Positions 50,700 to 60,601 of a stretch of DNA of 64,000 bases are shown one piece after another (positions within the stretch are counted from its first letter, which is position 1; each line of letters opens with the position of its first letter). The notes below the pieces were generated by a model. The model saw only the letters and a list, made by a program, of their open reading frames with translations. It ran no database searches and was not told the DNA's origin. The position numbers and the translations under genes are program-made. Source of the stretch: Actinobacillus sp. GY-402 (GTDB taxonomy: Bacteria > Pseudomonadota > Gammaproteobacteria > Enterobacterales > Pasteurellaceae); contig NZ_CP062137.1 in NCBI RefSeq assembly GCF_014843355.1, positions 434,001 through 498,000 on the forward strand, read 5' to 3'.

Positions 50700-50885
50700 A
50701 GTATTCTCCAGAATAAATTGATATGAATGTGTCGTTGTAATCTAGAATAATAATAAGAATATTATTTAAAGTAAATTATTTTTTCCTTTATATAAGAAAT
50801 TAAGGTTTTTTTCGGTTGGTTTTTTTGTGATCTTGTTGTAATCTTCTTGCTTTGTCTTTTGTTTAAAATCGCACTAGGGAATTAT

Positions 50886-52415
50886 ATGGAAATCGCTGAT
50901 TTTTCTACGTCAATCTGGTCAATTTTGCCACCGATTCTCGCATTGAGTTTAGCCATTTTGACACGTAAAGTATTACTATCGCTTAGCATCGGTATTGCTG
51001 TGGGGGCTTTGATGTTGGCTAACGGTAATATAGGTATGGCAATAAGTTATTTGGCGGATCGGATTTTAGCGTTGGTTTACAGTGTGGAAGATCATGCATT
51101 AAACGACGGCAATCTTAATATTATTTTATTCTTATTATTGCTCGGAATTTTGACCGCACTTTTAAGCGTATCCGGCAGTAATCAGGCTTTTGCCGAGTGG
51201 GCGCAAAAGCATATAAAAGATCGTCGCAGCGCCAAAATCATGGCGGCTTGTTTGGTTTTTGTGACTTTTATCGATGACTATTTTCATAGTCTGGCGGTAG
51301 GGGCGATTGCCCGTCCGGTAACGGATAAGTTTCGGGTTTCCCGCCCTAAGCTTGCTTATATTTTAGACTCGACGGCCGCGCCGATGTGCGTGATGATGCC
51401 GATTTCCAGTTGGGGCGCTTACATTATGACCTTGATTGCCGGTTTACTGGCTGAACATGCAATCAGCGGTTACACGCCGTTCAGTGCGTTTATGGCCATG
51501 AGCGCCATGAATTTCTATGCGATTTTCTCTATGGTTATGGTATTTGTTGTGGCCTATTTTTCATTTGATATCGGTCCGATGGCGCGTCATGAGAAATTGG
51601 CGCTGGAACAAATGAATCATGAACAAAATACGGCGGCCGAAACGAAAGGGCATGTGCGTAATTTGATTTTGCCGATTCTGGTGCTGATTATCGGCACGGT
51701 TTCTATGATGATGTACACGGGTAACCAAGCGCTGAGTGAAAACGGTAAAGCTTTCAGCGTGTTAGGCGCGTTTGAAAATACTTCCGTAGGCATTTCCCTT
51801 GTGGTCGGCGGTGTAAGTGCGGTCATTATTTCAACAGTTTTAATTATGCTTGATCGCCTCGTCACACCGTCCGAATACGCTAAATCCTGGTTGGCGGGGA
51901 TGAAATCAATGTCGGGAGCCATTGCAATTTTATTTTTTGCCTGGACAATCAATAAAGTTGTGGGTGACATGCAGACCGGTAAATATCTTTCAAGCCTGAT
52001 TTCAGGTAATTTCAATCCCGCATTTTTACCGCCATTATTATTTATTCTTGGTGCGTTAATGGCGTTTTCGACAGGAACAAGTTGGGGAACCTTTGGTATT
52101 ATGCTGCCTATTGCTGCGGCGATTACGGTAAATGCCGCACCTGAATTGTTTTTGCCTTGCTTGTCTGCCGTAATGGCCGGTGCCGTCTGCGGCGATCATT
52201 GTTCTCCGGTTTCCGATACCACTATCCTTTCTTCAACCGGTGCGAAGTGTAATCATATGGATCATGTTACCACACAGTTGCCTTATGCATTGATTGTCGC
52301 ATTGGCAACCGCCTTAGGTTATTTAATGGTAGGCTTTACTCAATCGGGCGTTTTAGGGTTTGCAACAACCGGTGTGATCTTGTTCATTTTGATTTTGCTG
52401 ACTAAAAAGCGGTAG
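50886..52415 (+). CDS. NhaC-family Na+/H+ antiporter
   Basis: A 509-residue inner-membrane protein with about 11-12 hydrophobic segments. Family motifs are FVTFIDDYFHSLAVGAIARPVTDKFRVSRPKLAYILDSTAAPMCVMMPISSWGAY (paired acidic residues in the membrane) and FSTGTSWGTFGIMLPIAAA, SAVMAGAVCGDHCSPVSDTTILSSTGA near the C-terminus. This is the NhaC superfamily; the exchanged substrate could be Na+/H+ or a malate/lactate-type pair. ATG 50886 has AGGGAA upstream and fits the family better than the 13-codon extension. Two uptake signals lie in the gene. Confidence 0.85.
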   Translation: MEIADFSTSIWSILPPILALSLAILTRKVLLSLSIGIAVGALMLANGNIGMAISYLADRILALVYSVEDHALNDGNLNIILFLLLLGILTALLSVSGSNQAFAEWAQKHIKDRRSAKIMAACLVFVTFIDDYFHSLAVGAIARPVTDKFRVSRPKLAYILDSTAAPMCVMMPISSWGAYIMTLIAGLLAEHAISGYTPFSAFMAMSAMNFYAIFSMVMVFVVAYFSFDIGPMARHEKLALEQMNHEQNTAAETKGHVRNLILPILVLIIGTVSMMMYTGNQALSENGKAFSVLGAFENTSVGISLVVGGVSAVIISTVLIMLDRLVTPSEYAKSWLAGMKSMSGAIAILFFAWTINKVVGDMQTGKYLSSLISGNFNPAFLPPLLFILGALMAFSTGTSWGTFGIMLPIAAAITVNAAPELFLPCLSAVMAGAVCGDHCSPVSDTTILSSTGAKCNHMDHVTTQLPYALIVALATALGYLMVGFTQSGVLGFATTGVILFILILLTKKR

Positions 52416-52416
52416 C

Positions 52417-52438
52417 AAATGTGATCTAAATCACATTT
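52417..52438 (+). promoter_or_regulatory. Near-perfect CRP-binding site
   Basis: TGTGA-TCTAAA-TCACA with AAA and TTT flanks: 21 of 22 positions equal the E. coli CRP consensus. It begins two bases after the antiporter stop codon, before that gene's terminator, and 220 bases upstream of ilvI. The regulated promoter is not obvious. Confidence 0.75.
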
Positions 52439-52470
52439 TTGAATAAAAAATTTTATTTCATTTATTTTAT

Positions 52471-52498
52471 AAAATGCGGCATAAAGTCGCATTTTTTT
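52471..52498 (+). terminator. Terminator of the antiporter gene
   Basis: AAAATGCG and CGCATTTT pair around a 9-base loop, followed by TTTT. Confidence 0.75.
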
Positions 52499-52657
52499 AT
52501 TTTAAATGAATTATTTTTTTATTTAATTCTGAATATTTGGTTTGATTTAGATTTTTATACTTAAAAATTGAAGTTTTTATTTTAAAAATCATTAGACAAA
52601 GCGCCTAGAATCAGTAAACTGACGCCATTAATAACCGAAAGTAGAATGGAGAATACG

Positions 52658-54376
52658 ATGAAAAAACTATCAGGCGCAGAAATGGTTGTACAGTCATTGC
52701 GCGATCAAGGGGTTAAATATTTATTTGGCTATCCGGGTGGCGCGGTTTTAGACATCTACGATGCAATTCATACCCTTGGCGGCATTGAACATGTGCTTGT
52801 ACGTCACGAACAGGCGGCGGTTCATATGGCCGACGGTTATGCCCGTTCAACCGGAGAAGTCGGATGCGTCCTGGTAACATCCGGGCCGGGTTCAACCAAC
52901 GCTGTAACGGGAATTGCCACCGCTTATGCGGATTCTGTTCCGTTAGTGATTATTACCGGTCAGGTTCATTCTCATTTAATCGGAACCGATGCATTCCAGG
53001 AGTGCGATACCATCGGCATTACCCGTCCGGTCGTCAAACATAGTTTTATCATTCGTGATCCGGCGGAAATTCCGGCGACCATCAAAAAAGCGTTCTACAT
53101 CGCTTCAACCGGACGTCCGGGGCCGGTGGTGATTGATATTCCGAAAGATATGGTGAATCCGGCCAATAAGTTTACTTATGAATATCCGAGCGAAATTTCC
53201 ATGCGTTCTTACAATCCGAACGTTCATGGCCACAAAGGCCAAATCAAAAAAGCGTTAAAAGCCTTACTGGTGGCAAAAAAACCGGTGTTATTTATTGGCG
53301 GCGGCGTGATTATTGATAACAGCAGCGAAAAAGTCACGCAATTCGCCAAACAGTTGAATTTACCGGTAACCTCTTCTTTAATGGGGTTAGGCGGTTTTCC
53401 GGGTACGGATAAACAATGGCTGGGTATGCTGGGCATGCACGGTACCTTTGAAGCGAACACCGCCATGCATAATGCGGATTTGATTTTAGGCGTGGGCGTT
53501 CGTTTTGATGACAGAACCACTAACAATTTGGATAAATATTGTCCGCATGCCAAAGTGATTCATATTGACATTGATCCGACTTCCATTTCGAAAAACGTTC
53601 CCGCTTCGATTCCCATCGTCGGCAGCGTAGATAACGTGTTCACCGAATTTTTGTCTCTGTTACAGGATGAAAATCTAGCGAAATCACAATCCGATTTAAC
53701 CGATTGGTGGAAGCAGATTGACGAATGGAAAGCGAAAAAGTGTCTGGAATTTGACCGCACTTCAACGGAAATTAAGCCGCAAGCCGTCGTTGAAATGATT
53801 TACCGTTTGACTAACGGCGATGCTTACGTAGCATCCGACGTGGGGCAACACCAAATGTTCACGGCATTGCATTATCCGTTTGACAAACCGCGTCACTGGA
53901 TTAATTCGGGCGGCGCCGGCACCATGGGCTTCGGTTTACCGGCGGCTATCGGGGTGAAATTCGCTCATCCGGAAAGCACGGTGGTTTGCGTCACCGGCGA
54001 CGGTTCCATTCAGATGAATATTCAGGAACTCTCAACGGCAATGCAATACAACATTCCGATTATTATCGTCAGCCTGAATAACCGTTTCCTCGGAATGGTA
54101 AAACAGTGGCAGGATCTGATTTATGCCGGCCGTCACTCGCAGGTTTATATGAATTCCTTGCCGGATTTCGCAAAATTAGCGGAGGCTTACGGCCATGTCG
54201 GAATTCAAATTAATACGGCCGACGAATTGGAAGAAAAACTTACTCAGGCATTCTCGATTAAAGATCGTCTGGTTTTTGTGGATGTCCGCGTCGACGCAAC
54301 GGAAAACGTATATCCGATGCAAATTCGTGGCGGTGCCATGGATGAAATGTTATTGGGCAAACCGGAAGCAAAATAA
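52658..54376 (+). CDS. ilvI: Acetolactate synthase, large subunit (IlvI type)
   Basis: ThDP enzyme that condenses two pyruvates, or pyruvate with 2-oxobutyrate, for valine, leucine and isoleucine. The 572-residue sequence follows E. coli IlvI: catalytic Glu51 ([15 protein letters not shown]), the ThDP motif [22 protein letters not shown] through NNRFLGMV, and the end [16 protein letters not shown] chose ATG 52658 with GGAGA upstream; an ATG four codons earlier is possible. Ten bases before ilvH; the two form the holoenzyme. Confidence 0.95.
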   Translation: MKKLSGAEMVVQSLRDQGVKYLFGYPGGAVLDIYDAIHTLGGIEHVLVRHEQAAVHMADGYARSTGEVGCVLVTSGPGSTNAVTGIATAYADSVPLVIITGQVHSHLIGTDAFQECDTIGITRPVVKHSFIIRDPAEIPATIKKAFYIASTGRPGPVVIDIPKDMVNPANKFTYEYPSEISMRSYNPNVHGHKGQIKKALKALLVAKKPVLFIGGGVIIDNSSEKVTQFAKQLNLPVTSSLMGLGGFPGTDKQWLGMLGMHGTFEANTAMHNADLILGVGVRFDDRTTNNLDKYCPHAKVIHIDIDPTSISKNVPASIPIVGSVDNVFTEFLSLLQDENLAKSQSDLTDWWKQIDEWKAKKCLEFDRTSTEIKPQAVVEMIYRLTNGDAYVASDVGQHQMFTALHYPFDKPRHWINSGGAGTMGFGLPAAIGVKFAHPESTVVCVTGDGSIQMNIQELSTAMQYNIPIIIVSLNNRFLGMVKQWQDLIYAGRHSQVYMNSLPDFAKLAEAYGHVGIQINTADELEEKLTQAFSIKDRLVFVDVRVDATENVYPMQIRGGAMDEMLLGKPEAK

Positions 54377-54386
54377 GGAGTACAAA

Positions 54387-54878
54387 ATGCGTAGAATTTT
54401 ATCTGTATTACTGGAGAACGAAACAGGTGCATTATCTCGTGTTGTCGCCTTATTCTCACAACGTGCGTTTAATATCGAAAGCTTAACGGTTGCGCCGACG
54501 GACGATCCGACGCTTTCCCGCATGACGATTGAAGCTTCCGGCGACGAACGGGTGCTGGAGCAGATCGAAAAGCAATTACATAAACTGGTTGATGTGTTTA
54601 AAGTGATCAGTTTAAGCGATTGTGATCATGTGGAACGTGAAGTTATGTTGCTGAAGCTACGCGCAACGGGAGCAACGCGTGATGAAATTAAGCGTTTGAC
54701 CGATATTTTCCGCGGACAAATCGTGGATGTCACCACCAAATCGTACACCATTCAATTAGCCGGAACAAAAGACAAACTGGACGCTTTTGTCAGCGCGGTG
54801 AAAGAAGAAACCGGCATTTTGGAAATCGTTCGTTCGGGATTGATCAGCCTTTCTCGCGGCGAAAAAAACATGCTATAA
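54387..54878 (+). CDS. ilvH: Acetolactate synthase, small regulatory subunit
   Basis: A 163-residue regulatory subunit with the N-terminal ACT domain MRRILSVLLENETGALSRVVALFSQRAFNIESLTVAPTDD and the C-terminal domain EREVMLLKLRATGATRDEI. It confers valine feedback inhibition on IlvI. AAGGAG at ideal distance fixes ATG 54387, although the frame stays open upstream within ilvI. Its last codons hold TGCTATAAT, a possible extended -10 for the next gene. Confidence 0.96.
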   Translation: MRRILSVLLENETGALSRVVALFSQRAFNIESLTVAPTDDPTLSRMTIEASGDERVLEQIEKQLHKLVDVFKVISLSDCDHVEREVMLLKLRATGATRDEIKRLTDIFRGQIVDVTTKSYTIQLAGTKDKLDAFVSAVKEETGILEIVRSGLISLSRGEKNML

Positions 54879-54895
54879 TTTTGCACCATTAATTT

Positions 54896-54925
54896 AGGGG
54901 AAATTATTTCCCCTTTCTTTTTTAT
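54896..54925 (+). terminator. ilvIH terminator
   Basis: AGGGGAAA and TTTCCCCT pair around TTA and run into TTTCTTTTTT. Confidence 0.85.
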
Positions 54926-54937
54926 TTGAGTTATCCT

Positions 54938-56488
54938 ATGGAACAAATAAATAAACAAACAGTAATATTCTATTTTTTATTACTTCTTTACGCTTTACTT
55001 TCTAATTATTCTCTGGGTTATCCGCCTAATATTTACGCGGTTGTCGGTAATTTTTTATTATTACTTTTAGCCTTTAACCTGTCTAAATATCTATTTCTTA
55101 CAGTTTTATTATTTCACAGCTTGATTTGTTCAGTTTATATCCCTGAAGCGATTTTTTACGGTTCGCCATCCGTCGGAATTATTGCGTCATTATTCGAAAC
55201 CAATGCGCAGGAAAGCTGGGAATATTTGCAATCACTGCCGATTTACAGTTATGTGATTTCACTGTTATTTCTATTATTTGCCATCGGTTTCGCCGTATTT
55301 GCCTTGAAAGTAAAACGTTCACCGATGAAGAAGGCCACAGTGATGACATTGATTTGTTTAATAATTGTCGCCGTTCTTTATAAACCCTGGAGTAATTACC
55401 ATAAAGGCAAAGGATTTCAATTAAGTGATACTCGTGTCTCACTGATTGGTTTTTATTGGGTGAATTATCATTTAATTAAAGATTATCAACGGCAGAAAGT
55501 TGAAATGAATGCGGTAAAAAATCAGCAATCAACCTGGGAAATTTCTGCGGTGAATCCTAAATATAAAAATTATGTGGTGATTATCGGGGAAAGTATGCGC
55601 GCGGATTATTTGTCTATGTACGGTTACCCGATAGAAACTACCCCGTTTTTAGCCAAAACAACAGGATTAATTATCGACGGCTATATTTCTGCGGCACCGA
55701 ATACGCAACCTTCATTGGCGAGAACCTTATATCTTTACAAAGAAAATGACACGCAATTCCAGAATAATATTATTACGTTAGCCAAACAGGCCGGTTTTAA
55801 AACTTATTGGTTGTCCAATCAAGGATTTTCAGGTGAGTTTGATTCGGTTGCGGCAAGAGTCGGTGCGGGAAGTGATAAACCGCATTTTACCCAATTATCG
55901 TCGGATTCAATTAATATCAACGATAAAACGCTCCTTCAAATTTTTAGGACGGAATTGCAGGAAAGCGATGACACGCCAAAACTATTTGTACTTCATTTAA
56001 TGGGATCTCATCCTTTGTTTTGCCGTCGAATCGATACGGCGCCTTCAATACGATTTAAAAATGACGAAATGTCTTGTTATTTGGAAAGTTTGCGACAAAC
56101 GGACGCGTTGATTAAGAATGTGGTGGATTTAGTTAAAACGGAAAGTAATAACAATTACAGCCTGATTTATTTTTCCGATCACGGCTTATCTCATCGGGAA
56201 AAAGAAAGCGAACAAGGAACATTGCAGGTAGGCAATGAGCATAAAGAAAATTATCAGGTGCCTTTTATTCGTATTTCCAGTGACGATTCGGAACGTAAAA
56301 TCTTAAAAACGCAACGCTCGGCGTTTAACTTTATTTACGGTTTTGCTCAGTGGCTGGGAATTCAGGAAAAAACGCTCAGCAACGGTTATCAGTTTTTTTC
56401 TGAAAAACCTGATGACGTGAAGGTTTTTAATTGGCATCAAAATATCGATTTTAATCAGTTGCCTTCGGATCCGGCTATTATGCAATAG
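54938..56488 (+). CDS. Lipooligosaccharide phosphoethanolamine transferase (Lpt6/EptC-like)
   Basis: A 516-residue inner-membrane enzyme: five N-terminal membrane helices (to about residue 150) and a periplasmic sulfatase-fold domain. Metal and catalytic residues fit the PEtn-transferase family: E218 in IIGESMRAD, the candidate nucleophile T256 in APNTQPSL, and the YFSDHGLSH metal motif near 405. It should transfer phosphoethanolamine from phosphatidylethanolamine to lipid A or inner-core heptose; the GESMRADYLSMYGY form resembles the Haemophilus Lpt6 group acting on heptose. The exact acceptor is inferred. The start ATG 54938 has a weak ribosome site. AT-rich. Confidence 0.8.
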   Translation: MEQINKQTVIFYFLLLLYALLSNYSLGYPPNIYAVVGNFLLLLLAFNLSKYLFLTVLLFHSLICSVYIPEAIFYGSPSVGIIASLFETNAQESWEYLQSLPIYSYVISLLFLLFAIGFAVFALKVKRSPMKKATVMTLICLIIVAVLYKPWSNYHKGKGFQLSDTRVSLIGFYWVNYHLIKDYQRQKVEMNAVKNQQSTWEISAVNPKYKNYVVIIGESMRADYLSMYGYPIETTPFLAKTTGLIIDGYISAAPNTQPSLARTLYLYKENDTQFQNNIITLAKQAGFKTYWLSNQGFSGEFDSVAARVGAGSDKPHFTQLSSDSININDKTLLQIFRTELQESDDTPKLFVLHLMGSHPLFCRRIDTAPSIRFKNDEMSCYLESLRQTDALIKNVVDLVKTESNNNYSLIYFSDHGLSHREKESEQGTLQVGNEHKENYQVPFIRISSDDSERKILKTQRSAFNFIYGFAQWLGIQEKTLSNGYQFFSEKPDDVKVFNWHQNIDFNQLPSDPAIMQ

Positions 56489-56522
56489 CGCCGGCAGACG
56501 AATAAAAACGCCGGTCAAATGA

Positions 56523-56567
56523 AAAAGTGCGGTCAAAAAATTAAACGTTTTTTGACCGCACTTTTGC
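56523..56567. terminator. Bidirectional terminator of inverted canonical uptake signals
   Basis: An 18-bp perfect stem, AAAAGTGCGGTCAAAAAA with its complement, around TTAAACG. It sits between the converging PEtn-transferase and hemL genes. Nearly identical in length and loop to the element at 5956. Confidence 0.88.
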
Positions 56568-56574
56568 CGGAAAA

Positions 56575-57858
56575 TCAGGCTAATGCCGCAAAGGCTTTAT
56601 CCGCCGCTTTCAGCGTTTGCTCAATATCCGCATCGGAATGCGCAAGAGACATAAAGCCGGCTTCAAAGGCGGAAGGCGCAAGATACACGCCTTGTTCCAG
56701 CATCAAATGGAAGAAACGGTTGAATTTTGCGGCGTCACATTTCATGACCTCCTGGAAATTCGTGACTTCCGGCGCATCGGTAAAGAATAAGCCGAACATG
56801 CCGCCGACATATTGCGCGATGAAAGGCACATGGTGTTTTTTCGCCAAGGTTTTTAAACCTTCCGCCAGTTTTTGGGTTTTTTCCGTTAATTTTTGTTCGT
56901 TGCCCGGTTTGGATAATTCGGTGAGACAGGCCAATCCCGCCGCCATGGCAATCGGATTGCCCGATAAAGTGCCCGCCTGGTAAACCGGGCCGGTCGGCGC
57001 GATGAATTCCATAATTTCCCGTTTACCGCCGAACGCGCCGACCGGCATGCCGCCGCCAATAATTTTGCCGAGAGTGGTCAAATCTGGCGTCACGCCGTAA
57101 TAAGCTTGCGCACCGCCTAATACTACACGGAAACCGGTCATCACTTCATCAATGATAAGCAAGGCGCCGTATTGGTCGCAAAGTTCGCGAACGCCTTGCA
57201 GGAAGCCCGGTTTGGGCGGAATGCAATTCATATTGCCGGCTACCGGTTCGATAATTAAACAGGCGATGTCCTGCGGATATTGTTCAAAAGCTTGTTTGAC
57301 GGAATCCAGATCGTTATAGGTACAAGTCAGCGTGTGTTTGGCGAAATCTTCCGGTACGCCGGGCGAACTTGGTTGTCCGAGGGTTAAGGCGCCGGAACCG
57401 GCTTTTACCAGTAAGGAATCGGAATGACCGTGGTAACAGCCTTCAAATTTAATGATTTTATTGCGTCCGGTGTACCCGCGGGCCAGGCGAATTGCCGACA
57501 TGGTGGCTTCCGTGCCGGAGCTGACCATGCGCACTAATTCGATGGAAGGAATAAGCTTGCAGACGAATTCCGCCAAGGTGATTTCGCTTTCCGTCGGTGC
57601 CCCGAAACTCAGTCCGTTCGGCACCGCTTTCAATACGGCGTCAATAATTGCGGGATGATTGTGGCCCAACACCATCGGTCCCCATGAACCGACGTAATCG
57701 ATGTATTGTTTTCCGTCCGTATCCGTAATATAGGCGCCCGCGGCTTTTTGAATAAAAACCGGCGTTCCGCCGACGCCTTTAAATGCGCGAACCGGCGAGT
57801 TTACCCCGCCCGGAATCACTTGTTGGGCGCGTTGAAAAAGTGCGGTCGAATTTGACAT
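56575..57858 (-). CDS. hemL: Glutamate-1-semialdehyde 2,1-aminomutase
   Basis: PLP enzyme that makes 5-aminolevulinate in the C5 haem pathway. A 427-residue protein, the E. coli size, with [18 protein letters not shown] near 14-31, [16 protein letters not shown] near 114-129, [11 protein letters not shown] near 234-244 and the PLP lysine K265 ([17 protein letters not shown]). ATG 57858 fits the family start with AGGAAA upstream; the frame is open much further but unrelated. An uptake signal lies in the first codons. Possessing hemL implies haem synthesis by the C5 route, unlike haem-dependent H. influenzae. Confidence 0.96.
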   Translation of the reverse strand: MSNSTALFQRAQQVIPGGVNSPVRAFKGVGGTPVFIQKAAGAYITDTDGKQYIDYVGSWGPMVLGHNHPAIIDAVLKAVPNGLSFGAPTESEITLAEFVCKLIPSIELVRMVSSGTEATMSAIRLARGYTGRNKIIKFEGCYHGHSDSLLVKAGSGALTLGQPSSPGVPEDFAKHTLTCTYNDLDSVKQAFEQYPQDIACLIIEPVAGNMNCIPPKPGFLQGVRELCDQYGALLIIDEVMTGFRVVLGGAQAYYGVTPDLTTLGKIIGGGMPVGAFGGKREIMEFIAPTGPVYQAGTLSGNPIAMAAGLACLTELSKPGNEQKLTEKTQKLAEGLKTLAKKHHVPFIAQYVGGMFGLFFTDAPEVTNFQEVMKCDAAKFNRFFHLMLEQGVYLAPSAFEAGFMSLAHSDADIEQTLKAADKAFAALA

Positions 57859-57994
57859 AATTTTTCCTATAATCTGAAAAGTAAATGAAGTAAACGGCGC
57901 ATATTGTACTTGAAAATGATAAAAAATGTTATCGTAAAATAAGGGTTTATGATATGCTTTGAACGTTTTTCGAATAAGAAAATAAGGCATAAAA

Positions 57995-59068
57995 ATGTTG
58001 TGGTTTAGTTTTATTTTAACCTTTGTTGTGTCGTTTGCGACCATTGTTGCGGGGCGTCCGGTGGCTGAAAAAATCGGCCTGGTGGATAAACCTAATTATC
58101 GCAAACGCCATCAGGGGGCTATTCCGCTGTTAGGCGGCATTTCCCTGTTTATGGGAAATTTATGTTTCTATTTGATGCAATGGGATCAAACCCGATTGCC
58201 TTATCTTTATCTGTTTTCCGTCACCGTTTTGCTGATTATCGGTTTGCTGGACGACCGCTTTGATTTAAGCGCCGCGTTACGCGCTTGCGTGCAAGCGGCG
58301 TTGTCGGTGTCGATGATTTATTTCGGGCATTTGTCACTGAATAATTTGGGGCAGATTATCGGGCCGTTTCAGGTAACTTTAGGCGGCGTCGGTTTTGTGA
58401 TTACCGTGTTGGCGACTATCGCCGTGATAAACGCGTTTAATATGATTGACGGGATTGACGGTTTGCTGGGCGGTTTATCCGGTGTCGGTTTTGCCGCCAT
58501 GGGCATTTTGCTGATTCTCGATGATCAATGGGATTTGGCGATTTGGTGTTTTGCCTTAATTGTGGCGTTAATTCCGTATTCCATGTTTAACCTTTGTATT
58601 CCGTTCGGAAAAAAATATAAAATTTTCATGGGAGACAGCGGCAGTACGTTAATCGGGTTTACCATGATTTGGATCCTATTGCTGAGCACGCAAGGCAAAG
58701 GGCATCCGATGAATCCGGTGACGGCATTGTGGATTATTGCAATTCCGTTAATCGATATGATTGCGGTGATTTATCGTCGGGTAAGAAAAGGTAAAAGTCC
58801 GTTTAAGCCGGATCGTTTGCACGTACATCATTTAATGGTTCGTGCGGGGTTGACGTCACGCCAGGCATTTTTGGTGATCACGCTTTTTGCCGCATTATGC
58901 GCAGGTTTCGGGATCCTCGGCGAAGTATATTATTTGAACGAATGGTTTATGTTCGGTGCGTTTATTGTACTTTTTTTCCTGTATCTTTATTCGATTACCC
59001 GGGCGTGGCGCGTGACACGTTTTATCCGTCGCATGAAACGCCGGGCTTCACGACGCGTCGGTCGTTAA
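57995..59068 (+). CDS. wecA: UDP-GlcNAc:undecaprenyl-phosphate GlcNAc-1-phosphate transferase
   Basis: A 357-residue polytopic enzyme that starts O-antigen or enterobacterial common antigen-type glycans on the lipid carrier. Family residues: LLDDRFDL near 85-92 (Mg-binding Asp pair), [15 protein letters not shown] near 146-160, [14 protein letters not shown] near 208-221 and the [13 protein letters not shown] loop (His motif) near 273-285. AAGG precedes ATG 57995. Single gene with its own terminator. Confidence 0.94.
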   Translation: MLWFSFILTFVVSFATIVAGRPVAEKIGLVDKPNYRKRHQGAIPLLGGISLFMGNLCFYLMQWDQTRLPYLYLFSVTVLLIIGLLDDRFDLSAALRACVQAALSVSMIYFGHLSLNNLGQIIGPFQVTLGGVGFVITVLATIAVINAFNMIDGIDGLLGGLSGVGFAAMGILLILDDQWDLAIWCFALIVALIPYSMFNLCIPFGKKYKIFMGDSGSTLIGFTMIWILLLSTQGKGHPMNPVTALWIIAIPLIDMIAVIYRRVRKGKSPFKPDRLHVHHLMVRAGLTSRQAFLVITLFAALCAGFGILGEVYYLNEWFMFGAFIVLFFLYLYSITRAWRVTRFIRRMKRRASRRVGR

Positions 59069-59080
59069 AAAATTCAAATA

Positions 59081-59114
59081 AAAACGAGAATTCAGCGCCG
59101 AATTCTCGTTTTTT
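59081..59114. terminator. Bidirectional terminator between wecA and ycjX
   Basis: AAAACGAGAATTC and GAATTCTCGTTTT form a 13-bp stem around AGCGCC, with TTTTTT after it. Confidence 0.9.
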
Positions 59115-59129
59115 CATTGAGAACAAAAG

Positions 59130-60536
59130 TTACAGTTTGTCGTGCAATAAAAACTGTAATACGCCGTCCATTCTTAAATGCGGAATGGCTTCTCCTTTTT
59201 CTAATTGTCGAGGTTCGAAAGCATCAAATTCAAAGCGTCGGTTTTTCCAGAAATCCGCTTTCGGCAATTTACTCGGTACGCTGCCGGGATAAAGCGTGAC
59301 CGTCTGTAAATCCTGGCTGCGAACGCCTTGTAACGCCTTGAACGTTTTACCGTTCTCAATCACATTCACCTGAGTGGTGGCGCGAATAGCCGAAATGGCG
59401 GAATAGGCGATATCAACGCCTTCGAATTCTGCATGGCGCCCGCCTTCCTGCACTAACTGCCGCATTAAACTGATTAAATTAGGAACTTGATCGCTGGTGA
59501 TATGATCCGCCTTGGTAGCAATGAACATTAATTTGTCAATGCGCGGCGCAAATAAACGGGAAAGCAGATTGCGTTTGCCGTAATGAAAATTTTTAAATAA
59601 TTGATGTAAAGCCAATTGCATATCTTCAAAGGCGGCATGGTTGTGATTAAGCGGCGTCAGGCAATCCGCAAGAATGACCTGACGATCGAAATGTGCGAAA
59701 TAATCTTCATAAAACCGTTTCACCACATGCTTACGGTAATAATCGTAACGTTTTTTTAAAACACCGAAATAACTGGCGGAACCGGCATTTTTCTCCAGGT
59801 TTTCCCATTCGGACGCCGTTAAATAATCAAGCGGAAAAAATTGTAAAGCCGGTGCGCCTTCTAACTCGCCGGGCAAAACAAAACGTCCGGGTTGAATGAA
59901 ATGTAATCCTTGTTGTTTGCAGGCGAGCAGGTAATCCGTATAACTTTCGGCGATAGCGGCTAACGTTTCCTCATTGGCGGTAGCCGAAAGATTCAGTTTT
60001 CTCGCCTTTGTCTGCCATGCCTGATTTAATTGCTGACGGGTTGGCGTGGTAAACTGTTGCAGAAATTGCGACCATTGGCGATAGTCCAAATCCAACAGCG
60101 GAAGATCCAACAGCCATTCGCCGGGATAATCGAAGATATCCAGATAAAGCGTACCTTTTTCTTTGAGATAGCTGAAAATTCCCTGTCGGCGTTGATAACG
60201 AATTGCCAGCCGGGTTTCACTGACGCCGCGGGTGGATTGCGGAAAGTGCGGCGGATTTTGCTCGAGTTCCGCCAGATTGCGTTCATAATCAAAGCGGGGC
60301 ACGCTGAGATCTAATTGAGGAATGCGTTTCACTCCTAAAATAGTTCCGTTACGCGCACTTTCAAACAGCGGCAGATGGCTGTTATCCGCCTGATTAATAT
60401 GTAACAACTGATTAATCAGGCTGGTAATGAATGCCGTTTTTCCGCTCCGGCTTAACCCTGTCACAGCCAGTCTTAGGCTGCGATCAAAAGTGCGGTCAAA
60501 AATTTGATGAATTTCTTTTTGAATAGTATTAAACAT
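59130..60536 (-). CDS. ycjX: YcjX family P-loop protein
   Basis: A 468-residue cytoplasmic nucleotide-binding protein: Walker A VTGLSRSGKTAF at about 25-36, FDYPGEWLLDLPLL near 136-149 (G3-like region) and FIATKADHI near 347-355. E. coli ycjX is in the phage-shock region with ycjF; here it is alone, with no ycjF after it. Its cellular role is unsettled. The gene is divergent from sapA. Two uptake-signal-like words lie in the 5' half. Confidence 0.9.
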   Translation of the reverse strand: MFNTIQKEIHQIFDRTFDRSLRLAVTGLSRSGKTAFITSLINQLLHINQADNSHLPLFESARNGTILGVKRIPQLDLSVPRFDYERNLAELEQNPPHFPQSTRGVSETRLAIRYQRRQGIFSYLKEKGTLYLDIFDYPGEWLLDLPLLDLDYRQWSQFLQQFTTPTRQQLNQAWQTKARKLNLSATANEETLAAIAESYTDYLLACKQQGLHFIQPGRFVLPGELEGAPALQFFPLDYLTASEWENLEKNAGSASYFGVLKKRYDYYRKHVVKRFYEDYFAHFDRQVILADCLTPLNHNHAAFEDMQLALHQLFKNFHYGKRNLLSRLFAPRIDKLMFIATKADHITSDQVPNLISLMRQLVQEGGRHAEFEGVDIAYSAISAIRATTQVNVIENGKTFKALQGVRSQDLQTVTLYPGSVPSKLPKADFWKNRRFEFDAFEPRQLEKGEAIPHLRMDGVLQFLLHDKL

Positions 60537-60601
60537 TTTTATTTTTCAAACAGAGCCAAATCCTTTAAACTTTACATAATTTATCACGAATAGTCAGTGT
60601 T

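Noticed and set aside
54938-56488. Suspected loss of the catalytic threonine in the PEtn transferase (GESMRAD)
   Set aside because: In this fold the Glu of GES is the metal ligand and the nucleophile is a downstream Thr; T256 in APNTQPSL fills that role.
57859-58044. 62-codon N-terminal extension of HemL
   Set aside because: It overlaps the divergent wecA start region; the internal ATG at 57858 gives the standard HemL N-terminus with a ribosome site.
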